Of a stretch of 64,000 bases of DNA, positions 35,237 to 47,486 are shown in pieces. A model generated the notes under the pieces. The model was not told where the DNA came from, did not search any database, and saw nothing but the letters and a program-made list of their open reading frames with translations. Origin of the DNA: Anaeramoeba flamelloides (lineage: Eukaryota; Metamonada; Anaeramoebidae); NCBI GenBank assembly GCA_027625915.1, contig JANTQA010000016.1, forward strand, positions 1,245,001 to 1,309,000, given 5' to 3'. Within the stretch, counting starts at the first letter, position 1. Each line of letters starts with the position of its first letter. Both the position numbers and the translations under genes were made by a program.

Positions 35237-36845
35237 GGTTTACAATCGCTGGAATCTGAAAAAAAGATTATCTTCTGTTGGAAGTGGTGTTTTGTTAATT
35301 TGGTTCGTGTCTGAGAGATTTTATGCTTGGTATGGGTTTTAATAGTGGTTCAAAATGGTAATTTTTAACAATTTATCTTTTTTTTTTTCGGAAATCCTGA
35401 ATTGAGTAGTGTAAGATTAATTGGATCGAACTTTAGAGAGTAGCATCGGTAAATGAAAATTTTTCACTTTTTTGCAATTTTGAAAGAGGATCATATAGTA
35501 AAATTTTTTACTCGGGTTTGTAACTCATTGATTTTTATTATTTGAAGTACTTTATTCATTAGATTTTACAACAAATTTTTTTTCAAAGTCTCAAAGAAAT
35601 TTCTACAATAGAATGTTGAATTGAATGGCTTAAAACAGTGTTTCTAATGTTGAATATCTTTTCTTTTATCTGTATCTCAACATTCTATTGTGGCATTCAA
35701 TTTTTTCATTTTTCATTTATTCATTATTTTGGATTTTTTTTTTCATGGCAACGAAAAGCAATAAAAAAGATTTTTTTTATCAGTGATATTTGGAATAAAT
35801 GTATAACGTTTAAAATAAACAAAAGAATTACAATTGGGAAAATCACAAAAGGAAATAGGAAATATGGAAATAATAGCTAGAATGATTCCAATAAATAATA
35901 ATTATACCAAAACATATCTGGTTCGGGTTTTAAATAGTTGTATTTGGTGGAATTCGAGAAGTGAATATGATTATATTTTGGGATATCTGATCATAGATTC
36001 TCAAAAAATATATTTAAAAAAATTATTTGTTATTCATATTCTTGTTTTACTACTAAACAATAAAAAAAAAGAAATATATAAATAAAATTGGTTCGATTTT
36101 TTTTTTTTTTCATTTAAATAGTTTTTTTTTGATGGGGAAGATATTTTTGGATTCTTAGAATAAAACTTATAGCTATTTTGTGGTTTAAATTTTTGATAAA
36201 ATAAAATAGTCTTTTCTAGTCTCTCGAATTTTAATAGTATCTTAGGATGTAGTTACTCCCTTAAGTTATAAAAAATGTGGTTTGTGGGTTGTTGATTGAA
36301 AATTTTATTTTCCTTTTTCTCAATTAACTATATATATATTAGCTCCAAATAAAACCAATCCGAATTAAAAATTTCAATCAACAACCCTCAAATCAATTTT
36401 GTTTAAATACCGACAAATCTATTGGTCTTACATTCTAAAATTTGATTTCGGAAAAAAAAAAATAATAAATTGTCAAAAACCGCAATTTGAACAAGTCTTA
36501 AAACCCATACCAAGCACAAGATCAATCAACTAAGAACCAAATTTAACAAGTCACCTCCACCCAACACAAGATAATTTTTTTTCAAATTTCAGGGATTATA
36601 AACCTTAAAGAGAGTAAAATCAGAGTTTCGAATGGGATTCCCACCATTTATATGAAACCGAATTCTTCAAATAATTTCAATAACCCAATAAATGGATATT
36701 TTTATAAATACGGGATTAGGATATCTATTAGTATAATATATTTTACACATAATTAAAAAAAGGAGATCAAAAAAATAATAAATAAAGTTTTTTAAAAATT
36801 AAAAAAAAATGAATTATATAAAGAAGGGAAAAAAATACATGATAT

Positions 36846-37300
36846 GAAAATAATCTTTGACAAGATTTTGAATCGTGAATATTAGGTAAATTGTTATGAA
36901 ATTTCAAATATTTTCAATCAAATCCTTTTTTATAAATAACCACCCATTTTTATGAACCTGAGTAATAAACCTACCCAAAGTTCATTAAAGTTGGGTGTCT
37001 ATAGAATACTCAAGTAATTGTTTGATAGGATAAGTAGATCAACTTTTTTTGAATAACAATCCAGTTTTATAGAGGTTTGCTAAAGTTTTGAAAAATGATA
37101 ATTTTTATTCTTGTTTTTTGATCGATTGGATGGTTTTTGAGCAGGTGTAATTTCATTAATCATCATTCCAAGAAGTGGATGAGTTATATTTTTTAAAAAT
37201 TATGATTCTTAAAAAAAGGATCTTGATTTTATAATTACAGAAATTATATATCCATTTTCCAAATATTCACGATTCAAAATCTATGTCAAGGATTATTTTC
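36846..37300. mobile_element. Terminal-inverted-repeat element L, copy 1
   Basis: 455 bp. The ends read GAAAATAATCTTTGACAAG and, in reverse complement, GAAAATAATCCTTGACATAG, extending about 38 bp each into GATTTTGAATCGTGAATATT. The duplicate is at 47032-47486, and a diverged copy is at 57529-58004. No protein frame. Confidence 0.75.
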
Positions 37301-37988
37301 ATTTCCAATATTTTTTTCCTTACTATACACCTAAATAACCTAAATCAAAAATTCATAAGGGGAAATATCTCCGATGGTCTCTTTCTATGGGCTTGATAAT
37401 TGAGGTTTTAGAGTATAACAAAAAATAAAATACTCAAAAAACTTGACACTAAAAAACTCCTTTTTTTGGAAATAATAATTTATTTAAACCAATGGAGTAA
37501 GGATCGATAGAGCCTTTAGCAACATTAAAGGATGACATTTTTGATAGATCTGAAGAATTTATCTAGAGCATCCATCAAACAACACATTTAAAATCTGAAA
37601 ACCACCACTACTTGACAACATTTTTAAAAGCATTCTTTCTTTTTTTTCAAAAACACAAACAGTATGCAAAACATGGGTTAATGAGGCATTAAAAAAAATA
37701 CCACAATTTGTCTTGAATTTTCAATATCTTTTTTTTTTTGTTTAAACCTTGACTCTAAATTGTTAGTTCATCTTTTTGACACAACCAAAGCACCTTAATT
37801 TTGAAAAAAAATAAAATGAGAAAAATAATTATTTATTTTTGGATTTCATACTAGGCCCGCTTATAGAAAAAGAAGCAAGAGATCAACGGAAAAAGCAAAA
37901 AAGTCTGTTGATGGATTGAAAAAAGGACATTTTTTTGGTTTGAGATTGGTTGGTGGATAAATAGAAATTAAGATCCAAACTTGGGAGT

Positions 37989-38591
37989 TTATTGGTTAAC
38001 AAGAACGTATTTAACATAGCCGTTTTGGCCATTTTGTTCATTTTTGACGCACTCATTTAATTTATAATTTTTTGGTGTTGCATTTTTGCAATCTTCTTGT
38101 TTTGAAAAGAAAACCTCAACAGTGTCTTTAACTATAACACCATAAACAGAACCGTAGTCAAGAAGGCGATAACATTCACCTTCTATATAACTTGCTTCAA
38201 TAGTTTCATCAGAGCAATCGCTTTTTTGATAATTCAATTGGTTGACTACTCTGGCGGTATCAAGGGTTTTCTTTTCGTGGGTTACTAATTCGGAGATGCC
38301 TTCAACTTTCTTACATTTACCGTCCTTATAGGTGATTGGCTTAGAGCAATCAGAGCAATCTGTATTGTCTATACAGTAATACATATCAAAAGTTGTGTCC
38401 TTGTCTTCCATATAGATACTTGATTTCCCATTTAGATAGCATTGTTGATCGACATAAGTGGTTTCATGTGGGTTTCCGCCACATTTTCTGTTGTTAAACA
38501 GGGAGAGATGGATCAGTTTTTTTGTTGGTGTTGGCTTGGCAAATACCAAAGACACACAAGAAATAAAAATTAGAATAGAAAGCAATTTCAT
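37989..38591 (-). CDS. Secreted ten-cysteine repeat protein, paralogue 1
   Basis: 200 codons from ATG at 38591 to TAA at 37989. An upstream in-frame ATG exists but would place a charged segment before the signal peptide. Residues 1-18 (MKLLSILIFISCVSLVFA) form a classical signal peptide, probably cleaved before KPTPTKK. The mature protein has ten cysteines in about four loose repeats with the pattern C-x(8-12)-Y-x3-C (for example CSKPITYKDGKC, CSDETIEASYIEGEC and CKNATPKNYKLNEC). An even cysteine number suggests disulphides. No membrane anchor is seen, so a secreted or surface protein is likely; function and family are not recognised. The neighbouring 5' region contains a short frame on the opposite strand (38770-38994). 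It differs from paralogue 2 mostly by amino-acid-changing substitutions, whereas flanks are nearly identical. Confidence 0.85.
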   Translation of the reverse strand: MKLLSILIFISCVSLVFAKPTPTKKLIHLSLFNNRKCGGNPHETTYVDQQCYLNGKSSIYMEDKDTTFDMYYCIDNTDCSDCSKPITYKDGKCKKVEGISELVTHEKKTLDTARVVNQLNYQKSDCSDETIEASYIEGECYRLLDYGSVYGVIVKDTVEVFFSKQEDCKNATPKNYKLNECVKNEQNGQNGYVKYVLVNQ

Positions 38592-38769
38592 TTTGTTTTG
38601 AATACGATTAGATAAAAAAAAAAAATGATTTTCGAGTTTGAACATTTTGATTTTGAACATCCAAAATAAAACACTGAGACTTTGATCAACCTCGACTCGT
38701 ATTTTTCTTTTTGCAAAATTACTATTTTTTCAAAAGCAAACGATCAATTATCTTGAATACGATTCAGAT

Positions 38770-38994
38770 TTGACTAATCTGATTGAAAGAACAACCACTG
38801 TTGAATTAAAACATATCTGTGATTCAGAAAGCTCTTTTAAAAATTTCTTATTTGGTTTTTTTTATATGAGTGAGTTAAATCGAGTTGTCATGAAACAAAT
38901 AAGTCCTCTGTTTGACATAAATATTAAATTTATTTCAAAACTTTTGTTCAAACAGAAAAATTCCACCTTCATAATTATTTTCGTGTCATCTTGA
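38770..38994 (+). CDS. Short hypothetical frame, divergent to secreted gene (copy 1)
   Basis: 74 codons. The corresponding frame in duplicate copy 2 (48917-49171) starts at a true ATG and has 84 codons. In this copy that ATG is lost and the frame opens at TTG. The peptide (NLIERTTTVELKHICDSE and on) has plausible composition but no recognised domain. Because both blocks are recent duplicates, its conservation is weak evidence. It may be a small gene sharing a bidirectional upstream region with the secreted protein, or chance. Confidence 0.25.
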   Translation: MTNLIERTTTVELKHICDSESSFKNFLFGFFYMSELNRVVMKQISPLFDINIKFISKLLFKQKNSTFIIIFVSS

Positions 38995-39692
38995 AAAAAT
39001 GTGAAAACTGTGGCTTAATCACTTTCTTTTTCTCACAAACATAAAAAAAAGAAATCCTGCTATTGAAAATTAATTTTTTAGTGATTTAAAATGAAAAAAC
39101 AATTATTATTTTTTTCTCCTTTTTTTAGGGCAAAACTTTGGTTTTAGAAACTACTACAACAACCAAGAGATCGATTTTTTTAATGGAAAGAATAATAATT
39201 TAAAAAGCAAAAATCTTATTCAAAAAGTTTTTTTACTTTTTTAAAGTGAAATTCTATTCAAATTTTAAGTTCTAAGAGGAGTTGGGGTACAATACGAAAA
39301 AGAGAAAATGACTTCAAAGTTTGACAAAGAAAGGCAAGAGTAAATTTTCAAAATTATAATATTTTCTGGATTTTGTTGGATTATCCGATTTCAAATTGAA
39401 GATTTTTCCAAGTATGCAAAAAGTTAATCGGATTTATATTCAAGTCTAGTGATGAACCCAGCCTAACCTGAACAAACATGAAAAGAAAGTGGGTTGTCCA
39501 ATGAATTTGGAAATGTAGATTTTCTCAATTATCTTCTACAATTAAAATTATTAACAAAAAGATTTTCTAATTGCCAATGTTTTCATTTTTGAAAATAAAT
39601 ATTATTTGTTGCAAAATAAATTAATGCAAATTTTCATTCAGCTCTCCAAAAAAAAGATTTACAGATTATCTAAAATTTCAAATTATTAAATA

Positions 39693-40167
39693 CAGTGGTG
39701 TAAATAACCCATGTTGACAACCTTTAACCCATTACTAAAATTTAACTCAAGTTTTTTTTTCAGACTTGGGTATTGGAACACCAGGAATCACTTATAGATT
39801 CTATGTTCATATCCAAATTGACTTTAGAGGTTAGATCTTTGATTAATCAAAATGGCTCAATTATATTTACTGCTTTTGTTTCAAAAATTTCATAATATTT
39901 AAAAAATTTGTGAGTTTAATTGATTATTTTATAAAAATTCAAAAAATGAAATTATTCTCATTTTTTTGTCAAAAAATTACATTTTAATCTTTCCATATCT
40001 TCATAATTCTTTTTTAAAATTTATTTAAAGAACCCAATTTCTTGTTTATATACTGTTGTCATCCCATTGATTGGTTTCTTTTATTTCTAGAGTTATCCAA
40101 TATTTTTTGCATGAGTTAAATTTTAGTAATGGGTTAAAATAAAAAACACGGGTTAGTTACACCACAG
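39693..40167 (+). mobile_element. TA-flanked MITE, family B, copy 1
   Basis: 475 bp with termini CAGTGGTGTAAATAACCC and, in reverse complement, CTGTGGTGTAACTAACCC, flanked by TA at 39691-39692 and 40168-40169. Duplicate copy 2 has the unoccupied site (a single TA at 51073-51074), which proves both the boundaries and the target duplication. The features are those of Tc1/mariner-type non-autonomous elements. No transposase frame. Confidence 0.92.
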
Positions 40168-40663
40168 TAGAGTAAAATTCAGTTTAAATTATTAATTTAC
40201 CTTTTAGAATTGAGGACTTTTGATTTTTTTTCAATTCTGGAAATGTGATTATTTTTGAAAGTTGAATGAAATTTTTGATCTTTTTATTTTACTATTAACA
40301 GTAATCAAAGACCCAATTTCTTTAGTATTAATTCTCAGCTTAAAAGATTTTTTTTCGAATTTACTATCTTCCAAAAAAAAAGTAACAAAAAGCAAAAAAA
40401 AAAGTGTCGAAATAAAAAAATTATTCTGAACTAAAAAAAAGAAAAAAAAAAACAAAAAAATAATTGAATAAATTCAGTACTTTTGGGATTTTCTCAATAA
40501 ACCCTAAAATAACATGAATTTATTAAATCAAAACATACAGTAAAATTATAAAACTTATACTTGACAAAATTCATATTAAACAATTTTGTCAAAAAAATTA
40601 ACTTTGTGTTTAAAAATAAGGCCAAGTAAGAGAATTTCATATTTCTATCCATTTATAATCAAA

Positions 40664-40840
40664 AGCGACTAATCTATATTAAATTTTTTTACCTAAATTT
40701 AATAGAGATGGATCAAATTTACGTCAATTACTTTGATTGAAAAAACTCTGTTTGTTTTCAATATTAAACATATTTCTTTATAAGGAATCCTTATTTAGTT
40801 ATTGGTCAAAAAAAAAATAATAGAGACTCGTCACTTAATG
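40664..40840 (-). mobile_element. Family C deletion derivative
   Basis: About 175 bp that keeps both ends of the 934-bp family C element (GCGACTAATCTATATTAA on one side, AATAGAGACTCGTCACTTAA on the other) but lacks the interior. Confidence 0.6.
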
Positions 40841-41344
40841 GAAATTTTGTATTACAAAGGACTACGTTCCCAGCCTTGAGGGGGTTGAGTTATTGTGTTA
40901 TTTCACTTTCTCTTCTCAAAAAAATTTTTCATTCGGAAGAAATTGGACAAAAATAAAAAAAAAAAAACATTTTTTGTCATCTTTAATTTTCACGAAGACT
41001 GTTTTTTTCTTTGTTTTTCAATGAAAAGGAAGAAATAAAAATAATTGCAAAAAATGGCTTTTGGTTATTTTCAAGTGCATTTCAAATTTTAGAACATTTC
41101 AAACTTGTAAAAGCAAATTTAAAAAATGTGTAGAACATCTAGAAAATAGTGTGAGTTCTGAAAGTTGAAATGGAAATTCTAAAATATTAAAATCAAAATT
41201 TAACATGATCTTTCAAGGTAAAAATTGTGAAAATTGTTAAAATTGGGAAAATTTCACATTTATTCTAAAAGAAATTCTACTTTGACAAATATTACTTGGA
41301 TTACATAACTTATTCAAGGGTGATTTTATACATTATTTCACTGT

Positions 41345-42675
41345 TTTCACCGAAAAACATATTCCTTAACTGTTCTTAAAAAATTTTTTAGAATTTATTT
41401 GGATTTTTAATTGTTGAAGAAATGAAAACTTTTCAAGAGTGTGTTTATTTTTAGAAAGGAAATCTACCTTGAGAATAATATTGTCTTTCTCGAAATAATA
41501 AAAGTAATTTTTTTTTCAAAGATAAACGAAATATATTTTCTTCTAATTGAATGAAAAATTGAAAGATCTTGTTAAAAACAATGAAAATTGATCTTATAAG
41601 AGACTTAATCTGCTCTCATACTGTAAAAGGTTGAAAAAGAATTGATTCTCAAATATTTTGGTCAATTGGACATGTTTTTGTCTATTTTTACAGTGGTGTA
41701 ACTAACCCGTGTTTTTTATTTTAACCCATTACTAAAATTTAACTCATGCAAAAAATATTGGCTGGCTGTAGAAATAAAAGAAACAAATCAATGGGTTGGA
41801 AACAGTATATAAACAAGAAATTGGGTTCTTTAAATAAATTTTAAAAAAGAATTATGTAGATAATGAAAGATTAAAATGTTATTTTTTGACAAAAAAATGA
41901 GCAAAATTTCATTTTTTGAATTTTTATAAAAAAATCATTTAATCTCACAAATTTTGAAAATATGATGAAATTTTGGAAAAAAAAGAATTTAGTATAATTG
42001 TGCCATTTAGGTTAATGGAAAATCTAACCTCTAAAGTCAATTTAGATCTGAACCAAGAATCTATAAGTGATTTTTGGTCTCCCAATACCCAAGTATGAAA
42101 AAAAAACACAAGTTTAATTTTAGTAATGGGTTAAAGGTTGTCAACACGGGTTATTTACACCACTGTAATCAGATAAATTATCTGCTTATTAACTTTTGAT
42201 TCATGATGAAATATTGCTTAACTAAGGATTCTTATTTCATTCAATATAGTGAAAAAAATAACCAAATAAAAAAAAAGTCATCTAATTACAAGACATACTT
42301 TGAAGATGATTGACTAAAGGAAAAAAGGAAATTGAAATTTTTGTTTTTCTTTATCATTTCAATTTCAAAAAAATTTGAAATCTCATTTTTACTCATGTGA
42401 AGATACCAAGCAGTTTTTCAGAAAAACCCCTATCTTTTTTATCGTTTTTTTTTTTTTTTGTATTGGATCAAACTTAAAGATTTGGTTATTGTGGATTTTG
42501 GTGTTTTTTGGTCTGTATTTGGTAGAATTAGATCTATTTTACTAGGAGATTGGTCTGGAAGGTTGTAGAAAAACAATTTGATAATATAATCGATTTGATG
42601 CCAATACGTTTCTTTTGGAAACCACAAGGTTTTACTGAACTGTATTTTTGATGAAACACAAAATAAAAACCAAAA
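41345..42675 (-). repeat. Inverted, diverged third copy of the duplicated block
   Basis: Reverse complement of the left end of the duplication (33540 to about 35090), more diverged than copies 1 and 2 are from each other. It lacks the family A element found at the matching place in the other two copies and has gained a family B element (41691-42165). The antisense frame at 42439-42627 is merely the counterpart of the frame at 33600-33760. Confidence 0.85.
41691..42165 (-). mobile_element. TA-flanked MITE, family B, copy 2 (inverted)
   Basis: 475 bp, exactly the length of copy 1 but in opposite orientation. Termini are CAGTGGTGTAACTAACCC and, in reverse complement, CAGTGGTGTAAATAACCC. TA flanks lie at 41689-41690 and 42166-42167. 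The empty site is visible in copies 1 and 2 of the duplication (TA at 34728-34729 and 44879-44880, reverse strand). Confidence 0.92.
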
Positions 42676-42690
42676 AAAAAAAACAGTTAA

Positions 42691-43624
42691 GGGACTAGTC
42701 TATATTAAATTTTTTTAGGTAAATTTAATAGAGATTTAGAATTTTTTTTGCCAATTACTTAGATTTGAAACCAAAGTGAAAAACTTCTTAGTATATTAAT
42801 AAAATCTTGCTAAATGACATTCATTCAATTTATTTATTGTTTTTATAGAAATAAAAAAATTTTGCATTTTTTCACTTTTTTGTAAGTTGCTTTTTTTCAA
42901 CTTTTCACAAAAATACAAAAAATAAAAAAAATATGAGCAAGAAAGCAAAACCTTGTTATGTTTGTGGAAAGACCTACAAAAAATAGTTTGAAAAATAAAC
43001 CTGAAAGGTTTTTTTTTTGGATAAGCATGAAAACATAGTTTGATTCGAAAAAAATATACAATATATGCTTTACTCAAAATAAAAGATTTTCATTCTTTTC
43101 TTGTACCATTCTTTTTTTTCATGAATCTACTTTTTCAGTTTACACTCTTTTGTTTTTGTTGAATTTGAAGTTTTTTTAAGTGTTCCCAAATTACCATCCC
43201 AAAAGTTTTTGTCAGAGTTAAAAAAAATCAAAGAAAAGAATCAGAACTATTTTTTAAAAAAATAATTATTGATAAAACAAATTGAGTTCTTTATAGAGTC
43301 AAGTTGGATGAATAGAAGTGAAGGTGAAAATATTCACCAGTTTTAAATTATTTTTTCGTTTTTAAAAATGAGAATAAATATTATTTTTGAGAAAATAATT
43401 AAATCCAAAATTAATCAAAAAATTCTCAACCTTTTAAAATCTTTTTTCAAAAAAAATTTTAAAAAGTCACTTTTTTTGACTGAATTGTAAAATTTTAAAA
43501 AAACAAGAACTAAAAGTTCTAACATTGAAAAAACCTGTCTATTTTCAATTTTAAACATATTTCAAGATAAGGATTCCTTATTTAGTTATTGGTCAAAAAA
43601 AAAAAATTAATATAGACTAGTCCC
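42691..43624. mobile_element. TTAA-flanked MITE, family C
   Basis: 934 bp between TTAA at 42687-42690 and 43625-43628. Termini are perfect inverted repeats reading GGGACTAGTCTATATTAA from each end. No transposase frame. The first ten bases resemble family A (GGGTCTAGTC), so A and C may share a transposase. Confidence 0.87.
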
Positions 43625-43940
43625 TTAAGGAAAAAAAAATAAGCTTTTTTTTTAAAAAAAAGTAACCCTTTTTTTCAAAAATAACCTAAAAAATTTGGTA
43701 AAACACAAAAAAAGACGTCAAAACGGGTTATTGAAAGAACTGTAACTATACTTTCAAATAAAACAATATGTACAATAGATCATATGATTATCAAAGGGGT
43801 TTTTCTACAACCTTCCAAGACCAATCTCCTGACAAAAGAGATCTAATTCTATCGAATTTAGACAAAAAAACACCAAAATCCACAACAACCAAATCTTTCA
43901 ATTCAAAAAAACAAAAAAAAGGATTAAAAGAATTTCTTAA

Positions 43941-44628
43941 GGGTATAGTCATTAGGGTGAAAATTTAATTTCTGAAATGCGAAAAAAAATTTTTTAGTAA
44001 TTTTTATGGGGTCCTTCAACCAATTAAAAACCAACCAACCGAAGATGTATGATCGATCTCCAAAAATCAACAACCACAGACAAGACATTTTTCAAAAAGT
44101 GTCAAAGATCGACACTCAATTTCCAATTAGAATGGTTAGATTATACAATTTTAAAAACAACTATGTCAGTTTTGAAGTGTCCTTCTTTGGCACTTTTTGA
44201 GATCTCGGTAATTTTGTTTTTCATTTGTTTCATTATTCAAAAGAGTTATTTTTTTTTCGAAAGAATATTATAGAATCCTTACTTGGTCAAATTTAGAGAG
44301 TTATTAAATAACCACAAATCAGATTAAATCGAATTAAGTTAACTGTGCACTGAAAGAAAGCAATTTATTTTAAATTGAAGAAATTTAACCATTTGGAAAT
44401 ATAAAATGAGAAAAAATGAATTTTTTTTTTAAAATTTTGATTTTTTGAAATTGAGAATTCTTTTCAACTTATTTTTCTTGGTGAATTTTTTGTCAAAGAT
44501 GATCCAATGAAATTTTTTTTTTGTTATTAGAATTTTGTTAACCAAAAGAAGTCTATTTCACAATACCCTTTTTAGGTATCAGGCCGCGTCTTGAATATGG
44601 GGCAAATCCATGGTAAATAACTATACCC
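43941..44628 (+). mobile_element. TTAA-flanked MITE, family A, copy 3
   Basis: 688 bp, the duplicate of 33790-34477, between TTAA at 43937-43940 and 44629-44632. Starts GGGTATAGTCATTAGGG. Confidence 0.85.
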
Positions 44629-45256
44629 TTAAAATCAATAATTATAAATCAATAGAAAGTTAATTTTCAAATTTTTTTTGAAATTGAAATGATAAAGAAA
44701 AACAAAAATTTCAATTTACTTTTTAGCTTTAGCCAATCATCTTCAAATCGTGTCTTATAATTGGGAGATTTTTTTTTATTTGGTTCTGTTTTTTCCCTAG
44801 ATGGAATGAGAGAAGAATCCTTAGTTAAGCAATATTTCATCATGAATCAAAAGTTAATTAGCAGATAATTTATCTGATTAAAATTAGACAATAACATGCC
44901 CAATTGACCCAAATATTTGAGAATCAATTCTTTTTCAACCTTTTACAGTATGAGAGCAAATTATATCTCTTATAAGATCAATTTTCATGGATTATAAAAA
45001 AGATCTTTCGATTTTTCATTCAAATAAAAAGAAAAAATATTTCGATTATCTTTGAAAAAAAATTTCAAGTATTACTTCTAGAATTACAATATTATTGTCA
45101 TGGCGTACTTCACTGTAAACAATAAAGATACTCTTGAAAATATTTTATGTCAACAACAATTAAAAACCATAACAATTCCGAAAATTTTCTTAACAACAGT
45201 TAAAAACACAAAATTTGGATAACAACAGTTTAAAGCCAGTTAAAAATATTATTTAA

Positions 45257-45420
45257 GTCAACACGGGTTATTGAAACAATTGTAAATGAGGGTTCCTTAT
45301 CTCTAAATAAGTTTGGAATTAAAAATAAAAAGAGGTTTTCAAATCAAAGTTATTGAAAAAAATGTTTCGCAATCTCTATTAAATTGAGGTAAAAAAATTA
45401 ATAAAGATTAGTACCTTAAG
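45257..45420 (+). mobile_element. Abutting ends of families D and C, duplicate
   Basis: Counterpart of 35107-35236. The family C remnant here retains about 30 bp more, including TCTCTATTAAATTGAGG. Confidence 0.5.
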
Positions 45421-47031
45421 GTTTACAATCCCTGAAATCTGAAAAAAAGATTATCTTGTGTCGGATGTAGTTTCTTGTTAATTTGGTTCTTATCTGAGAG
45501 ATTTTGTGCTTGGTATGGGTTTTAATAGTGGTTCAAAATGGTAATTTTTAACAATTTATCTTTTTTATTTTTCGGAAATCCTGAATTGAGTAGTGTAAGA
45601 TTAATTGGATGGAACTTAAGGGAGTAGCATCGGTAAATGAAAATTTTTCACTTTTTTGCAATTTTGAAAGAGGATCATATAGTAAAATTTTTTACTCGGG
45701 TTTGTAACTCATTGATTTTTATTATTTGAAGTACTTTATTCATTAGATTTTACAACAAATTTTTTTTCAAAGTCTCAAAGAAATTTCTACAATAGAATGT
45801 TGAATTGAATTGCTTAAAACAGTATTTCTAATGCTGAATATCTTTTCTTTTATCTGTATCTCAACATTCTATTGTGGCATTCAATTTTTTCATTTTTCAT
45901 TTATACATTATTTTGGATTTTTTTTTTCATGGCAACGAAAAGCAATAAAAAAGATTTTTTTATCAGTGATATTTGGAATAAATGTATAACGTTTAAAATA
46001 AACAAAAGAATTACAATTGGGAAAATCACAAAAGGAAATAGGAAATATGGAAATAATAGCTAGAATGATTCCAATAAATAATAATTATACCAAAACATAT
46101 CTGGTTCGGGTTTTAAATAGTTGTATTTGGTGGAATTCGAGAAGTGAATATGATTATATTTTGGGATATCTGATCATAGATTCTCAAAAAATATATTTAA
46201 AAAAATTATTTGTTATTCATATTCTTGTTTTACTACTAAACAATAAAAAAAAAGAAATATATAAATAAAATTGGTTCGATTTTTTTTTTTTTTCATTTAA
46301 ATAGTTTTTTTTTGATGGGGAAGATATTTTTGGATTCTTAGAATAAAACTTATAGCTATTTTGTGGTTTAAATTTTTGATAAAATAAAATAGTCTTTTCT
46401 AGTCTCTCGAATTTTAATAGTATCTTAGGATGTAGTTACTCCCTTAAGTTATAAAAAATGTGGTTTGTGGGTTGTTGATTGAAAATTTTATTTTCCTTTT
46501 TCTCAATTAACTATATATATATTAGCTCCAAATAAAACCAATCCGAATTAAAAATTTCAATCAACAACCCTCAAATCAATTTTGTTTAAATACCGACAAA
46601 TCTATTGGTCTTACATTCTAAAATTTGATTTCGGAAAAAAAAAAATAATAAATTGTCAAAAACCGCAATTTGAACAAGTCTTAAAACCCATACCAAGCAC
46701 AAGATCAATCAACTAAGAACCAAATTTAACAAGTCACCTCCACCCAACACAAGATAATTTTTTTTCAAATTTCAGGGATTATAAACCTTAAAGAGAGTAA
46801 AATCAGAGTTTCGAATGGGATTCCCACCATTTATATGAAACCGAATTCTTCAAATAATTTCAATAACCCAATAAATGGATATTTTTATAAATACGGGATT
46901 AGGATATCTATTAGTATAATATATTTTACACATAATTAAAAAAAAGGAGATCAAAAAAATAATAAATAAAGTTTTTTTAAAAATTAAAAAAAAATGAATT
47001 ATATAAAGAAGGGAAAAAAAATACATGATAT

Positions 47032-47486
47032 GAAAATAATCTTTGACAAGATTTTGAATCGTGAATATTAGGTAAATTGTTATGAAATTTCAAATATTTT
47101 CAATCAAATCCTTTTTTATAAATAACCACCCATTTTTATAAACCTGACTAATAAACCTACCCAAAGTTCATTAAAGTTGGGTGTCTATAGAATACTCAAG
47201 TAATTGTCTGATAGGATAAGTAGATCAACTTTTTTTGAATAACAATCCAGTTTTATAGAGGTTTGCTAAAGTTTTGAAAAATGATAATTTTTATTCTTGT
47301 TTTTTGATCGATTGGAGGGTTTTTGAGCAGGTGTAATTTCATTAATCATCATTCCAAGAAGTGGATGAGTTATATTTTTTAAAAATTATGATTCTTAAAA
47401 AAAGGATCTTGATTTTATAATTACAGAAATTATATATCCATTTTCAAAATATTCACGATTCAAAATCTATGTCAAGGATTATTTTC
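47032..47486. mobile_element. Terminal-inverted-repeat element L, copy 2
   Basis: Duplicate of 36846-37300 with a few substitutions. Confidence 0.75.

Larger units (their letters stand above)
33592..40523 (+). repeat. Segmental duplication, copy 1
   Basis: Direct copy of 43741-51430. The two align end to end at about 98-99% in most non-coding parts, apart from lineage-specific insertions: a 475-bp family B element here (39693-40167) and a 1201-bp TTAA element in the other copy. Net of these, both blocks are about 6.45 kb. The stretch at about 35130-35640 is more diverged. The block carries family A and L elements, a family C end and the secreted-protein gene. Confidence 0.93.
40524..43740. 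other. Inter-duplication spacer
   Basis: Holds a short family C derivative (about 40664-40840), the inverted third copy of the duplicated block (41345-42675) with a family B insertion, a full family C element (42691-43624) and a family D end (43717-43742). A GC-richer spot at 40855-40915 has no coding frame. No gene is supported. Confidence 0.55.

Noticed and set aside
35834-36085. 83-codon frame identical in both duplicates (46017-46268).
   Set aside because: Starts at TTG, and the surrounding non-coding DNA is equally identical, so identity is not evidence of function. An overlapping ATG frame (45929-46063) is disrupted in copy 1.
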